A stretch of 64,000 bases of DNA from Rickettsiales bacterium UBA4270 (GTDB lineage: Bacteria; Pseudomonadota; Alphaproteobacteria; Rickettsiales; Deianiraeaceae), in contig DGWA01000011.1 in NCBI GenBank assembly GCA_002395105.1, positions 1 to 64,000 of the forward strand, given 5' to 3'. The notes under the pieces are model-generated. The model searched no databases. It was given only the letters and a program-made list of their open reading frames with translations, and was not told the origin of the DNA. Shown here piece by piece: positions 55,701 to 57,748 of the stretch (within the stretch, counting starts at the first letter, position 1; each line of letters starts with the position of its first letter). The translations under genes were made by a program, and so were the position numbers.

Positions 55701-56112
55701 CTTTATACGATCCTTGATATTTTCGTACCCCATTTTTGTAGAATTCTTCTCCTTTTTGTTTTTTATCATCCTTAAAAAATATTTTACTAATAATATTACC
55801 TTCACGATCAACTTTCTGTATATTTCCTTGTCTAAGACTGTCGTTTTTTTTTACATGTAAATTATCAGTTTTAAATTTTACTTTTTCTTGTTTAGAGAAC
55901 GAAGGAGTGTTAACATTTATAAATTCTACTGGTTTTATTTCATTTCTATAATTTTCATCGTTTTTATCGTTTTTATCTAAAAATTCTTCTGTATCATCGT
56001 CTGCATTCTTAATGTCATCATCAATCTCTTTGTATTCATTTTTGTTATAAAACGATGTTATTCCTGTTGCAACTGTTAACAATAAAAACGTCACTAATAA
56101 TACAGGCGTCAT
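22759..56112 (-). CDS. Giant 11,117-residue MORN/YD-repeat protein with C-terminal ubiquitin-specific protease domain
   Basis: One open frame of 33.4 kb without a stop, in DNA where chance frames are short, so it is clearly translated. Residues 3-20 are hydrophobic (signal peptide or anchor). MORN-type repeats (YxGxFxxGxxxGxG) appear at about 118-288, 2550-2620, 3705-3730, 4105-4126, 6170-6220, 8520-8825, 9280-9350 and 10015. A hydrophobic Gly/Ala-rich segment lies at 4758-4786. Residues about 6370-7600 are rich in YD/RHS-like strands. A coiled coil covers about 9360-9560. Residues about 10250-10580 carry C19 protease boxes: NTCFFN with Cys10272, QQDPSEY with Asp10382, and GHYVWYS with His10554. 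About 535 residues follow that I cannot assign. I infer a surface-bound or secreted host-interaction factor acting on ubiquitin. No toxin-release protease motif or secretion signal beyond the N-terminus was recognised. Confidence 0.9.
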   Translation of the reverse strand: MTPVLLVTFLLLTVATGITSFYNKNEYKEIDDDIKNADDDTEEFLDKNDKNDENYRNEIKPVEFINVNTPSFSKQEKVKFKTDNLHVKKNDSLRQGNIQKVDREGNIISKIFFKDDKKQKGEEFYKNGVRKYQGSYKDYEREGDLVKEFYDNGVIKYEGQYRGGLRHGLGKLYAEDEESYFLGTFKYGKKNGRGKTFKNNILIEDGSYSNDLKNGFFQTFYDNGGIRFFGNYKDDKKNGKGKMFDDDGNIVFEGDFLDDNILEGEVCKYQARKEYEYTGNIMNGKEEDEGGSLKVLEDFTLSVKYAGRAYNRKMIGIKLNKGDKVLATFRDGKAETPVIVIKNDGKSFEYYYNRKCIKVTDDIVEDSNIEDEKIRFKSKYFFNGDTSNDFGNSVVNDLENLLNNLGPKKGFDVEKIHKHLGDLNNKGVEKMIHINNNTNQYISEQFENEEVIKTIFNCDQNGNEKSDSTSIEKTLQGLFKKVIIKKQDKELRLTFIPKRYKVKDPFLLRDEFGNIIEEEKRIINSYSSSSFENEVSMLLNDEEYRNEKLLSCTYKNSKDSTYVGTVASFKDKIGIFFEKGEFVESEGDLKLSCNNAEIMSGAYHFKGKYSENDVEGELTIKARYDISEYKDRFFVCNDCFVEDDKLEGKFNKDLNIIYINKDAKIMHNNDGRCYNYIGNKLTLEEVYDNSDLEKDEKKILSLKIKKGVQEENGEILASFAFFKDDGLGRYIGNKLGENFLDFEDQDSKEQIEQGMCNITTYGALFDRICYRNPNPPKIKQQIWVDKNSLKKIYIDNNGGDCYYNNVEYNKKGLTILQKTRCNDKGKTLYSPDYEQEISAIAYGNDNMLKSAARITIDTTSAEDRSKVLFEFYKKQKEEGTLNKEVSESQILKSIKEEGQSATFKNCFERQKQLDIKNAKIKTNGLITISKDKIQCEEILLEDFRDVKQRGIYSGIAYYDDKSNIYDFLSYDGRKEGVEKISEINSPDDLIDNINKLNFTCENAVVKYLNFNEERNQTAEYKGSLRDNKMDGRGQLKNTSSGKLKVKYGVNNYVELQENETIEGTWINSVLDSRRDCCSFSADGLTTKTFCENIEVVGTFSQENKILKAECKNIKQNKLNFSIDFFATSSETEYHVNYENIINRYKKVASIEDNERIENILVGCQQLRFSNKLEAVVDQETVRQNKRLKICRLVVFNPDSRKYNLLIYDEDGRLKNYIKNCDDKGGKIGESECYKYDYDDNNIYLLKKVTKVSKVDGEQMEESFDLSNAQDALTVEQNNIPYDFDLEQYRIISHFTKKADGSIKGIKYDAENSLCKGTFSSNGMLNGKNCTKKYSCGLELKSEFAQGKPVNKCNIRFNENAEQNNGQELSLFSRFIKQSEKDTYLADILGTANIENGSDKIKNAEIICNFTKDSFIDFNSNVVVNYQSNDNKKETVIYYRNNRSIEKLVLKYIIVNHQDVLDNITMHVFNNDQWKKTQDLTVSKESDNNKGRRLKKILKEKNKEYCLGLLNNYNIQDDVKIIQSVSRKMDDNGNYIFYNEGNEESKDNGTIEIFDRACRVLYGADGYDIDNNDFSNLTLHKIKYNKKDEDLTNNDIDGYNKDETTFEIEEYKVYKYEDTASYNGLTIDYHTSDGDSENLKQFIDNELDANKKVEGKYLFSKQAEDSETVKSIRQCFDLNFKEDIVKESDKLFLDKKFKNDFFITEKDVMIKENDDEGQIQNRHYILKYRNFFTLNNLTDNKFLFKGYEDIFDDGSVLFNGDIYDSEIHYKGIASQTAFQDGGTLKSNNPDFEYKGPFQLYGAHGVAQEFKIKKEQPFTLYGYEEDTSLAKLLKFIGNNGVFNINDSPSIIFKVDVEGEAGHCNFHKGNIDTTKENIFKADDFLLKFNKDSASVSYKDTDNSTIEVSFSNGILEKYNKKSTDNRNRIITTEISRKKPDNVGKFIEEFIQKNGNKVSDERKIFSTIRNGEEKITKQSLYCNNKGLANDEGGNILDHGGEIEFEYDNNTIKKAIFKYREENPSEISEKYAINEEVEKAYKMACNKNNELTEYSKTISKLENKQFLNEKNTKINDDTTVEAFNKKSCSDDYIYAKVKKEDEYCKGEFYTYNKEGEKIEYYSGKSLLFLDDSLYQGKGTLKKKITLGKPNITCNVTLDGTFNKGVFKQGTCTYENLGYLVEGKFSNLQLMGEQMVSVKSTSHPASIVFENDDNFNSFFIGSNGLVKLKKDVINEINKERHYSWRMDFQCSGAKINGKKLLLIKEYKTRDNQDEYCVDIVKYQFVRGTIEKNVLRVELKKHNVDNTKKTIKRFVSLSKYNECKNSANETIFKKCYVKYFARQGKKLEQYDQQICQQFTGVNPNDQLFEDEGIEFNKLRDFVVDTVIEFPKIELHGGIKYQLDESNRPSYTKYNNLGKCDIKITDVDIEKEKTSSTSKLLLCEVDEQSYLKNLKLFGCTEGLRLSDIKKENLGNEVPTEIKAYGTIREYNLSESQENAINDVMSRDVTHSSSSRDIQGLKIKENDVEITKIMKNNNNGVLEGYNLDTEKKIFYVGTFKYKKDGKVCIDGEKCEIVYENSFYQGETSEGKEHGLGKKTYEKDNVYEGNFSAGRHRGFGRITVGHNQGCDICVTSDDSNKCKAFLNFLTNNELTKNYVEKKDDKNSLNCFCLKKGCTINATFSKDFTIDVSQKITLQLPDNIAVTYNNGECTLLQLDNDKKVKEISKYKNGKLLFKYSVGNNGCEVSTLSSEDQKNIKDGIPSGTIIDFKIENILKAVPFDKCSQVYKNTLVGDIITRRGKDTYDQTGYVNTNYNNANGTKTNTVTTFFCNQDYKLGDSNDLLVSLTEKYTKEDNAGKLNITLKTNKEQYAYIYDDISQDLEQSQLTVPAQHAQPVQQQASVAQESTSVIEKYYNLEYYKYKIKDVKNITVGIDYGKFKLLAKRCKDDGNNITGFCFKTTDPDEVFFDREICNSKSTLKHIKYYDYKGTYNNDDIDPMKFNGTEQGKREIILLQKTKVGELERDIGGVLTTHECKFNKNMQVHDDNGTEKMCDGRLYKGPFKYDCRCGEGTIEYFDSDVLLLGIPIVKYDEAKSGRYMFKGSKVTLKFKNNSYVSGDNQKITITSKYFEDNHQDNNCWYTETIDEQKTAEEEGAEVYYISERKVYYSDEGGNRTEKIKRYIKGRDNEITEEKLYDINEHITLHKKQIAPEQYDTVEFTAIGPNPGDIKVKSAFYKCDYNGNPTNTSSQEFDYIYDGNSHEINKLLLTTYCEAEEEIVNNNAGSNVENEEQEINLENIDTEQRQITVGNVRIQVFKPDAQKDSNGYLTDTKRLDKDILTNIEQDIQKTKKDKVILTGDYTQEGEIIKGKKIEKKIIYKGKFEDDKKGGYVLNDDNGEINFELYKYKGNVKSDKPIGVGSYNFDVRQVNNIVPANVVQQQVPIAQQQLQIKDKDNGVVKFDVTGFTMVKGNWTDNLTFDISKRLIMEKHKFKRFVKNDTSIEVNFNEGGKIVNLYIKDVKTNRTKSYFEFADEGLKVEDIKNILGSDNNDIDLQQGVVFIKKKATLKENGKYDIIEYNRYGKACKKIFNAEDEKGQNFEKVFEAIYVPENSNKPKFIFVKNAADILTEVYKLNSSINLDLESIDNNTELSMMSNICLQATQINTEGIDINNYRDLLKNYTFKGLEENEDCKLEGDFVFDETNSEFLINGNDCKKTYKKYNIIYEGEFKQGKEDGSGKLHTLVKDASTNTAGNEDLDMTVPLAGFNFGLSEEEKKIFDFINFNKNKSYCLTGTWKEGKLTIDDFVLTEKNSLSNKFSIYNYNNSNCILKSEIYDVAGKGNCEVSKIHNDYVNKSTTRNNLIVNQITKKKFNLVLQKFFFEEQLQFRSRISDTMGTSNEVRGRYSNIDATFKQNYKEVYLKSCLKKSSNEKYEQMLYNTDDTTLSHTKNIPLGEDRMPQINSEEAERVEYLYNKGKTYGFKINTKNKITHIFFDNFLNNGKYFEINDNIDYVPEKYQFVVNGDKKYKCSLYLEQQINSTEFKGKVIDLKGNKYEGTFNCRYEMDKLTSVKNDKINNIKNTISNVERNFSYIQYAKDKYGIVDLPIYNFGLPNGEMQVIYANGDRYDGKMSCGLKHGDGIYIVSKAKRLDVLDDKIFPHNKKYKPGDTVKCKFCYDYIDNIGNKDISIGRKEDNSYNVEQKKNDTVITEGYDISENEHKLHYILKTDVNSVVKDLRFFGDICNDLPDDVKITDDIMFDGSGGNRGTIRNKNRRVSLQIEKGSDDTFVLRKYNDQGKLNLLYKFKGNFNFKNAKSFIKNCKDNLVEFFRNNKGVKYEIQNDTNTDEIIINTMNYNDQKMKKTFMKKRCSDTNYKFDSIIKPSKVSGEFGIKDDEYVVYKQTEKDLNSGEIVGSFEEGESNYFSKDVQFNSAHKVIVAKLKSSYSVFDNCEIKTRVKEENFRLVKTGQAEIKGEGFDIKANFIDNKLSGQILCLFNENNVDLLKDFIYKQTEHSNDAVIKDIIKELSDYQKCNSTLPIKFIFQASNDRIDIKQEIAIEFPNGIHLNYEGTMKTETTRYDGYRVYKYSDEKQKYEVLNDFRGDGKNFTNIVESDDFKKYETCQDSVIKSVEIHSKVNNGIKKYDFNYDNSSEEYTDITRIDKDGKKECFEIAKEADILFNNNNERVDKYFGNDLDRLKINDKLNKNSKISSYLSYDISSNQYSGYVNKQDSYSEGKFDKNKQLIEGKLQQKDITYQGKFSGNNIIEGTVQVNSKKMDIIKTIAGAFAGAISLPVLGVTYLARELTKKVKHSNGNIEITGSFDKDRGNLKKGVVKLPGDKERFYAELNNENKFDANSLYIEVKDKNANVINFFKDKNGNFVNAVISLDDNGNFKKLEILYSDNKKDVYEFCSNNDSGLLLSNNDINIRDKIEIYDQIEQLIKNAVFDPSANKNLRIKNMVIAQQRREYDRDKLKTFEFPVTNGTHADNNVKDYYKADFEYDGSKKLKGIKIDTKDNEIFICCNNAPDTQGGAFTEEELENIDFGYYIEKIKNEVDTEKICACLVKEKANSKISGHIKKDGKKFVGDEFITKTDVNDLDINKYLIKTGCIECDNQTIQTSKDNENHDNDGYFDKGVLKQGKINITSKTDNLQIDDSLNVKLKKDDILEGFFKNDKLDATKKYTIEHKNEDTIQIDIHEGNKCSQSTYSKKYELQRIIHKEGNTKEITADFKSIDKKRRFVSKIEEDIKKYATFKSDNDMLIKACEKQGDNSTITTVFNIGLIDSITKKNASSNVEYLIKNIKYKYDNTTDNSEDKSNYPTQATKEENGNVIVQLYSNENNVDLGHKVFKEFSEKNGGSFFCIGHLKKTGENVYSGIRYYDGLVEEGEFDFSFNLVKGVKVSLDFFKLFKSQNNEKQQNGQAHDNIMTSETIKNVKLDSNCKNAYAYVVENGHNVEYLNKDFHYKGTFSGTKISQGKLKVLSENFVICNKITSFYNLLRTDKVVNIKIDKDTEIDGSFKEENDKYIVNGDFSTSCIDSGAGSKTIKQYRGGNLVSSTSRPRKNNGVPQLNLDSIVYKYSVIKEGKVSHILVFDKSKNGETLENIKKNFNLSLDDSYIASALDLSSADFKQYRVARIIYPDPQDVNKFNMDEYGIEGRIKHEIKNCDQNGNKVEGDFTEIEYDDSNNKNLIKKCTKQSKNQTGTIIEKHEEYSVVSTRDEQKSNVEGKTASLTKIDAKQKVLTSFEKTCESDNKWKCKGFVSIEDNSNYYLYDGDFDFDGDSFYIKRGKKYLGGKIIYNGEFKSVKTNGKVEFTRNGKGEFYVYNNKSCEIQAKSGPNITVTDRNFTIIGEWEQDKLISDQEYTIIANARGGINVKIIKGTQTITQKYTRDLGGNMTLKCLMLEDTDNANKKNTCMINFSENGVNSDAIGVNSVKSLLEQGMYYKDNACMNKISSIVCYDDNKKWYKYVSYDKKGKINKFIENCSFSGEKTNESEETLLEMDKNGEIIKACRHNSDGLCTIQEFWNKADKDLSGKKPYISGIDSFLGTKKYIKSHIQIDKVKSSNHGIQAQGLCYIDINGDYKIFEGRFSSSETISDDKIPSFVPDTGNIVGNENNEERETAGEEKHSFSYKNGVIEHQVDNLKNKFTLLKYKDYDTGIVNVTDFMLDKCKFKFTGKMKNLNPLKGKLFDNSNGELIYEGEFNENVECEYSGHGQLQYDKKTTYEGDFVRGLFNGQGKLVHKYTDADKKKASEENKELVVLEQGRFRDGDFIEGLRFYDDIIKNNNIFQRTADRVVRNGDGYDIIEKFVISAKDQSQLDSLECDVEDKKVERSIEGSQVKIVSSLDSSKKDFVEVQTEKYLFGSELMIEKQYVFDGEESQIKSIVSKKNKQQHQYNKNGTYFVISSEYGDDSNEYDTVSIFSNVSTTTKEKLKIKNIERKYDLNIFSEKQILKNNFPGFEKYFLPKYSSKVTSYYDKRCYDEETCEYDKSTGIILERKLVQHREKNKDKTYDFIYVTVNNNMFEAQFDGEILISVTKYDTEGRKLKTYNGGKRKIKVKNDDNDSIERLKQAIKEIAVINNISIDYEWDNKEKTVKVIDQGTISSIYKYSDIYNTYIPIFKKTRGNSGLIYSEKKAGEVIGGCNIYGKRICKKKYNNGNVYEETVDDENFKIKETTKDKKGVVLKTVINEFKDKSYKKKVSSTTTTFVSETEFNIETEVNEKVYDNYLLNKHEYKHKKEKDETIKGYRKYLSKDNHSLLCEELYSFKDGIAKLKRFFADCSSVVMQKNDYTLKVSLYPTDSSLVSYFFRYDNNTNAIVATCTEYEIFDQNQAKKNSEFIIYKLKNNDIPKGQLSNIYNSIRDKMSFDDIKKELDYEHKDGIHCIKQNEYQNGTMTKQIEYDDEGREIKLVTYGNKNITTIKEYKDKQKQPCVIYESDTQLKYKKQERDGDKIIKEIYYQGDIKDYKNDNQNHVILSEKDFTYDTQNREVSTVQHDNIKNIYCKTNTEYDTEKNEKYQTVSESSNGEEYVKKYKRTYSMNNDEKPLYDIIFDKIGNEIKKIQYEKDGARIFLLKNKYKPFKELESNNYGLLTKEREIQDNDDGRDIKTKDLFDGNGISTKCERNTGDSIEISGSISNESKIPIEDEDGSISIKAYNQTGVGHIIEYYSNSTGLFKKEIIDSDYHEIQKFEDNKIYLKIIKKNDIVEKEIYYDGSGNVRFTVYYYDDPNVPHIKEENNIKYFYSTDKSLLKTETVDKKDSATITTTTFFNGKKETSKIEIKTEEDDKIKTKVIYGQNKIELTCYDKINNIYYNKIIDLNGGVVIYKQKDATEEEIYIKYTDDVNSEANDYKINKNSGFKLYRKTKYKDNIITSDEVFSANDSYQYVMQLDDKNRIFRKLKKVCLYHNISTLPPEQMMLDEDKTFSYKEDSDEISQAEDKISGITSKYNYKKTGEIEIKCGKSILSCHFANGKKMSVEKKTGKDIVYKKQYIYDNDKLKSITITSNNNQYGSYVENIEYKEDGINIKSRELRKTKKLNNKIYTIVQNIEYDDLNIPKKTVYLYDERQRITRICKYDCFDKLKRVEEFEYIDNNDNITKRTVYSNNIKFVGKKRKITCDKKQVYKYEYDNSLYLSKMTVSEGDESGITEQYEVDKNAGIVKHTKSRETEIYFIVDSFLYTNGKNTNVGEMDSSKLAKKDSDGYNYIYQNDIQYRYRNDENGNKEQQQFLYNEWVDTFKREGNKEIKYDYSNFTMTETTYDENDEIQSKVFYRLEKKNDFTLSQLQKVKFAELINKAKDSSKEDEDENDRFKQLLKNAFDESKTHQNSNFETFLYKYSRNGKIIEKYCSPKKINELKEQRVDLDNDIYNLSNDDDWLLDDGCFSKKKEYKYKDGNINSVKTSFRKDDREDDDRTDYIVMHKTGQAETGKNTYAVKESKLYGTNIFYNIEGEEQLRVDSGEGIIVYEEQTIDGVFGKVLRLTSEKPIESITTGKKDATFKYQDSSKIEYYKESNFLICVNSMGKMVEAFEFDFTIDPLSIFKNNRGVPFKKHYFVEFSDTNNNFIDIKNFFNIIRYDSQHFVKDNKLSFPEENKKSDGKYEITVGQTTVTVDIGDISFFEEVEVPSFTFDDIQNTKSFEYKNCFKQRVGVQVTIGRRNDGKDIIPVEKVVKVNGAKSYDVKYGYDSTKSCLPSTKTTTKYKQAGGEEYKIEEKFVKLNKRCNIDELLIKKNGEQDEKMVFDKHSSFKTKQFFTGIQEYNVIESIDPYDLNIDCLKQDPSSCLSYNYTKGDKNYHVLFRGKNVVRYENFVEQEQQFAGFKEGEKEYKEKTSLEQQELYEKFRARIKDFKIKNGEVDLYEPFGKDKFFSFKGTFKQCLPYSGTIEIKDGYYNYKAKYNAGMETKISETKKIDANTVYKSNEDKKQEVLIERDATNSISYYVGQVKNLHKSGQGTVYNTEYSINCDDLSRAKQGKDVLEKGSYVGGVLEKGVINKRFLMIDGIKCYISGNVTSCIFVGNVYYASGIRRFKEIITTDIRNFQITGDSLTEYHDYDDKQEIKYVGGFMNSLKNGHGKFYSMIDNGTYIGGIKLLFEGSFIKGIFQEGDTYIDKYNGEPVENFTKCKLNVYKEPKTVKNGSISNELSNANIDHDSYVALVKQKFSDLAKKLKKVKIQVINERDIYFGQVEFKQQEDIKDEVKTNETKATKNGYGVVISKYSNYIVYLGDFKDGEYDGEGELYEQGKLVYKGGFKSGKKHGYGYVINDNDVLYKAYFNNGVIDNKKQVIYYYSDGEIDRFYINKSDYKLSVDCTISVGFDQSKLELVKKSECYLNKDMKREGKCTDYFPNGLKRMEGSYKNGIEQGSFEVYSLRKDHNDNEKKLQHTLVYIDFKQGVPVDNGGEEVSFIPVLIELTNKKINEEYSKLLSVNEDYNIYDWFVLDVKSSGNHYYYDFNQNCVLFSKLLNYQELKEICEKGQSNYNLNVYKYFLDEKLRVSYFEGHLPTGEISEILFYNPKYKLIQTTEKTGVFSSIKNIRVEGTVGKDGKTTDYLFGYNKLNTKKLEAAKVLIKDERKKVKDFKSYRSYALLSQKICKNNNNITFEVGYDQSAGKAHELATRLSEDKIGRILLDDKELDIDELSKQIRIAYCTKYYEPQDVPDYEFNDYINKNIYPTGYRKTGDDETYRLEFVVSQDIPKRIYIYNKYGYPTYVGSFIEDEQYSIDDLRRYVKNGFGTEYYEIRNGKTNYLYCKREGKFKNGKPCQDMTFYSKPSEEELTIDLKDAKVPVGKDAEGKDAFVIRKYIRPIIGEVIFKGSCDDEGNYSKGKMFYPETEYKDGKSKVCFEGEFVDGEPYTGKGQLINDLGAVCFDGELREGLKYTGVEYEYQDTKKIKEDSENYKNIKALERKKGLLESSIESLNRKINNLKQDFKQEYLIVVELFDKATKEGKKDYEDGKKLKEKINNFYFVNELYLEKGVKNDDSIFELCNKLSYFKGSFNKTIIEKHVEAIKKVNNEILQKKQEQESKEKEIDTETKKLNQTLTLLAKTNKEKYYFQGQGCSTYKEYKNAMSAFTKNIMKLEKDRKINEKKNQEQIEHEKHILKCYNKEVYEHELSETEKEDRTAIFFNDGKIFDGTYKKDNGVEEYTGEIMDGIEVVQKGTFRVDKKKGLQSEFGNEITKITDNDDSIEYMSYKYQEVGDFNTQKRSILSKEKMLNYDDKKRECEIEFNSFRHTLFSKKVIIKTKGKKQYSFNEDKLLAKETFYLQGRSIPLSRTINSYNGKKLDRVDKYFFQKTLSDDDDEYICLIQRNFFFFDNDNELIGKLTLYQNKSYVDQESMKNDNFSIDLDNDDIDTDFGTSYFTYYKHSINGRCDKYVFKLEDLEFKNYLINNLKEKKIKEQLIKEKVKKGIEDEKFVLGKVAFNKDGTIKEETLSSILEEYSESIYEEERQNLFMNFNDIDTILDGDSNNKRIENPKIVRYEYNKNGICSNKRVFSSLKDYIKGKTNINGDIDGKAVIIAEDGEKEVEYKDGKQIVGYTVEKSLNEKSNESNVYYTGYLIKEKPDGLGEKFIKNKYNNNKIILETGTYKKGKLIKGHQYVKVDKIKPNKTNEIYYAKYAFPGKKKDLPSEIVVFDKATYLKKYTVSGFKRVDGNFIFQGTAFDELKRIDVEFDNGEVQQIYKQNQKETTTTKYKAGTKKRAINKTDSNYNDFFTNPSKQQERDNKLKEDLMNIDISLRKKREEVKHDVEKYMNAKELQEQIKKNQKSINSNEPQENLNAINENYTTFSTKAEYCDFFTDFNGEENTSNTCFFNVVTRAFRNDIIAYKILCNWAKKHLEDENIRVFDENSGYDDSQLMVKNNAFTNSEDKDKEWNNFFMTLYVLISGAHYDSVKGKLLLRLRNAFNKLTDYIYGKQSEQQDPSEYIKPIYEYFVKYIAKTDISSFHSADSKCVEFDCLSGRQLKYKIHNYSSNTDTTVDVNNCEEDVIINYSDLYHNYDILCDESDYKYKFQVKDKKYGDIVCIGNFTVDMNKYKHALSNSSRSFYITKDKKKDFNLEEYHNISEVNRIFLNGEEYVLSGFSKHFGESAERGHYVWYSYKDLKNQNCLCEFNDNHYKEGVEKDTDLQDINLAIYIKRETLDKMIKIGSCKNIDDNTVVQRSKVLYQQQKADVIKKIKDVEKNVILGLKKIFKSLYDAGIVINNNDLPDYFKSTSNISNVFVTEKDTINDDNVFSINDREKVISAFNILKTLFDENNEIETKIKNMSKSYTTQQQEDVRKKLKDIIKNIKELVKPSFADYENVQDICKDIDKSSDKIINNIRGILNVETNITTDDLKKRKKLCIFLYDNDEKNIDQSIKNNCILIKKNEFKKMSSMKQQIQNKISTLCRQRCDDDLLNNFETIDIYYSYKPDAKNISLEINSITNCFGTLVNRSIYLPCNDIRIKFDNKKGIEHVNNVLSSKLNSSNYCFYDYQEEKILTDYECINSCIYTIEVDKDMQDIDLAFDERKFIKYFSFLNEKKYNDEIKKLICLNVDSVNKKNKTRTILDNLNNMDNVKLFLLTAIKYYNIEDLSTRFGAEVLFRKIVDSGAKDDGKVFENFVQSQLNNDTVGKFKEIIKVSSNSTYKQQINNNAPVINMKTIDIIAGNTTNEINTSSV
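24370..25370 (-). other. C19 ubiquitin-specific protease domain within the giant protein
   Basis: Three conserved boxes occur in order and at normal spacing. The Cys box is SNTCFFNVVTRAF (Cys codon 25297-25299; family pattern GNTCYxNSxLQ). The QQD box is QQDPSEYIKPIYEYF (near 24965; family QQDAxEFL). The His box is YVLSGFSKHFGESAERGHY (His codon 24451-24453) continuing to CEFNDNHYKEG (family FDDxxV). Cys-to-His distance is 282 residues, as in a compact USP core. Zinc-finger cysteines of the fingers subdomain are not evident. Confidence 0.78.
41756..41840 (-). other. Internal hydrophobic Gly/Ala segment of the giant protein
   Basis: The codons here read IIKTIAGAFAGAISLPVLG and on to VTYLA, about 25 apolar residues with GxxxG-type spacing, unlike the polar sequence around it. 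It could cross or insert in a membrane. Confidence 0.6.
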
Positions 56113-56169
56113 AAAAAGACGGATGAGTTTTTTTTAAAAAAAATAAAAAACAAGTTTTTTTTATCATAC

Positions 56170-56200
56170 ATTATAGTTAATTTTTGCTATATTTTTGCAA
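56170..56200 (-). promoter_or_regulatory. Candidate promoter of the giant gene
   Basis: On the minus strand TTGCAA (56200-56195) and TATAAT (56175-56170) are 19 bp apart, giving a leader of about 50 nt before the ATG at 56112. The spacer is longer than ideal. Confidence 0.45.
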
Positions 56201-56270
56201 AAAAAACAAATATCATTTTTAGAAAAAATATCTTCCAAAATTAAAATAAAATTTAATCATAAAAAATAAC

Positions 56271-57740
56271 ATGAAAAAAAAACAAAAAAATACAGAAGAT
56301 TATCTAAATCAAAAAAAAGAACAAAAAATTGCAAATCTTGCGAAAATAAAAATGAGATATTTCCTTAGAAAAGCATTTTCAATAATAAATCCAGCTACAA
56401 AAATTAAATGGAATTGGCACCTAAATTACTTGTGTGACACACTAGAAGCTGTTGCAGAAGGAAAAATAAAACGGCTAATTATAAATATTCCACCTAGATA
56501 TCTAAAATCAATAATTTGTTCGGTTAGTTTCCCAGCATGGATACTCGCAAAAGATCCTTCAAAAAGAATAATAGTCGCAAGTTATTCGAAAATTTTAGCA
56601 ACAAAGCATTCACAAGATACAAGAATAATTATGCATTCAAATTGGTACAAAAAAAATTTTTACAAAACAGTAATTGCCGAAGGAAGAGACGAGAAAAATA
56701 AATTCTGTACAACTGAAAATGGATTTAGATTTTCTACATCTGTAAATGGTACATTAACTGGAGAAGGTGGAGATATATTAATAGTTGATGATCCTCATAA
56801 TCCAATCGGAATATATAATAAATCAAACAGAAAACGAACAATAAATTGGTTTACTGGCGTCTTCTCTTCTCGTCTTAACGATAAAAATACAGGAGCAATT
56901 ATAATAATAATGCAAAGACTGCACGTAGATGATCTATCTGGATACATTATATCAAAAAATACTGAAAATAATTGGTTTATAATAAATTTACCAGCAATCG
57001 CAGAGCAAGAAAAAAAATATTACCTATTTGATAAATTATATAAAATCCGTAAAGTTGGTGATATATTGCATCCTCTAATGGAAAAAAAAACAACATTAGA
57101 TAATATAAAAAAAGACATAGGTGAATACAACTTTGAAGCACAATACCAGCAAAATCCAGTAACATTAGATGGAAATATGATAAAAAAAGATTGGCTAAAA
57201 TATTTTGATTTATCAGATAAAGAAAACATATTTAAAAATGACAAAATAAACTATTGTATTAGTATTGATTGCGCCTCTGGACTTGGAACCGAAAATGATT
57301 TTACAGCAATAGCTGTTTTTGCAATTTTTAGTAATAAATTTTACATATGCGATATGTATAGACTTAAAATTGCATATCCAGAATTAAAAATAAAAATTGA
57401 AGAAATAATCAATAAATACAAGCCAAATAACGTTTTAATTGAGGATAAATCAAATGGTTCATCTATGATACAAGATCTACAACAAAAATATACAAATATT
57501 ATACCAATTAAACCAACTAAATCTAAAGAATGTCGAGTTAATGATATACTAACAACCTTAGAAGCAGGACATATACTAATTGCAGACAAAGAAAAATGGA
57601 CACAAGAATTAGAAATCGAATTGTTATCCTTTCCAGCATGCAAACATGACGATCAAGTTGACGCAATATCGCAGTTTATAAACTGGTATAATTTAAGTAG
57701 AAAAAATGAAGTCAAACCTCCAAAAATAAGAAGAATATAA
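56271..57740 (+). CDS. Phage/GTA-type terminase large subunit
   Basis: A 489-residue two-domain packaging protein. The ATPase part has the Walker A variant IPPRYLKS (73-80) and Walker B LIVDDPHNP (about 170-178). The nuclease part has acidic residues in SIDCASG...NDFTA, LIEDKSNG and the closing HDDQVDA. The PPRYLKS and FPAWILAKDPSKRIIVASYS segments are typical of terminases found alone in alphaproteobacterial genomes. No portal, capsid or tail gene is near, so this is an isolated prophage or gene-transfer-agent remnant, though the gene is intact. Confidence 0.88.
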   Translation: MKKKQKNTEDYLNQKKEQKIANLAKIKMRYFLRKAFSIINPATKIKWNWHLNYLCDTLEAVAEGKIKRLIINIPPRYLKSIICSVSFPAWILAKDPSKRIIVASYSKILATKHSQDTRIIMHSNWYKKNFYKTVIAEGRDEKNKFCTTENGFRFSTSVNGTLTGEGGDILIVDDPHNPIGIYNKSNRKRTINWFTGVFSSRLNDKNTGAIIIIMQRLHVDDLSGYIISKNTENNWFIINLPAIAEQEKKYYLFDKLYKIRKVGDILHPLMEKKTTLDNIKKDIGEYNFEAQYQQNPVTLDGNMIKKDWLKYFDLSDKENIFKNDKINYCISIDCASGLGTENDFTAIAVFAIFSNKFYICDMYRLKIAYPELKIKIEEIINKYKPNNVLIEDKSNGSSMIQDLQQKYTNIIPIKPTKSKECRVNDILTTLEAGHILIADKEKWTQELEIELLSFPACKHDDQVDAISQFINWYNLSRKNEVKPPKIRRI

Positions 57741-57748
57741 AATATATA

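Noticed and set aside
22759..56112. Many plus-strand frames of 60-150 codons inside the giant gene
   Set aside because: They are antisense shadows of T-rich composition, without motifs or plausible starts.
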